A stretch of 64,000 nt of DNA. It comes from Hydractinia symbiolongicarpus. Taxonomy: Eukaryota; Cnidaria; Hydrozoa; Anthoathecata; Hydractiniidae. Numbering within the stretch: position 1 is the first letter of the stretch; every line of letters begins with the position of its first letter. The translations under genes and the position numbers were made by a program. Under the pieces are notes generated by a model. That model did no database searches and was not told where the DNA came from. It worked only from the letters and a program-made list of their open reading frames with translations. Of this stretch, positions 63,941 to 64,000 are shown piece by piece. The stretch is taken from assembly GCF_029227915.1 (NCBI RefSeq), contig NC_079884.1, positions 19,408,001 to 19,472,000 of the forward strand, written 5' to 3'.

Positions 63941-64000
63941 GCTATGTGGATATTAACGCGGTTAAAAATAACAGGTCATTAATTAACGCGGTTGCTTGAG

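Overview
The window is AT-rich eukaryotic DNA. Genes have GT-AG introns, and repeats make up most of the sequence. The repeat load (tRNA-derived SINEs, Helitrons, pogo/Tigger, piggyBac-like and ISL2EU-like DNA transposons, 2A-bearing LINEs, a Polinton-like relic) and a very short ITS1 in an rDNA fragment suggest an early-branching metazoan, most likely a cnidarian and perhaps a hydrozoan. The taxon is an inference. There is no operon structure, CRISPR array or intact tRNA/rRNA gene.

Host genes. The best-supported one is on the minus strand, from 39659 down to 20105 and beyond. Thirteen exons can be joined; every one has GT-AG borders and every junction is phase 1. They encode a signal peptide followed by a secreted, low-complexity precursor with many dibasic sites and a His-rich segment ending Gly-Lys-Lys-Arg. 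Two of its introns have filled with transposons. A second host exon at 44841-45647 (+) encodes a 268-aa protein with a PP1-docking-like motif. Exon-like open frames also occur near 2180-2460, 52712-52987 and 62580-63260.

Mobile DNA, left to right: 1-2907, two MITE copies, a MITE of TGCGTCAC repeats and a SINE. 2985-9052, a decayed Polinton-like integrase flanked by long inverted repeats (R1, R2), with an rDNA fragment against one of them; R2 also holds a SINE, two Helitrons and a foldback element. 9938-20065, a four-level nest: a LINE with a 2A-like leader, split by a pogo/Tigger element, split by a 4.9-kb TIR element coding for a FEN/PIN-like protein, split by a G-rich MITE. 21730-26420, Helitron relatives, a second RLE-type reverse transcriptase, and a large palindrome around a CAGA/CTGT microsatellite. 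30403-35056, two LINE types fused end to end. 46790-49000, a minus-strand 2A-type LINE. 49960-51945, a third R copy with a piggyBac-like insertion. 53246-56063, a nearly intact pogo/Tigger element. 56640-58619, a LINE fragment split by a DDE_Tnp_4 (ISL2EU-like) element. 58828-61978, a second FEN/PIN-like TIR element. 62080 onward, a broken THAP domain and acidic coding remnants.

Two systems stand out. One is a pogo/Tigger transposon that carries a HIRAN-domain gene divergently transcribed from its DDE transposase; two independent copies are present. The other is a pair of unrelated-in-sequence TIR elements, each flanked by a 3-bp target duplication, whose only recognisable gene has the acidic-residue layout of FEN/XPG (PIN-like) nucleases. 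That gene is a candidate for an undescribed class of DNA transposon.
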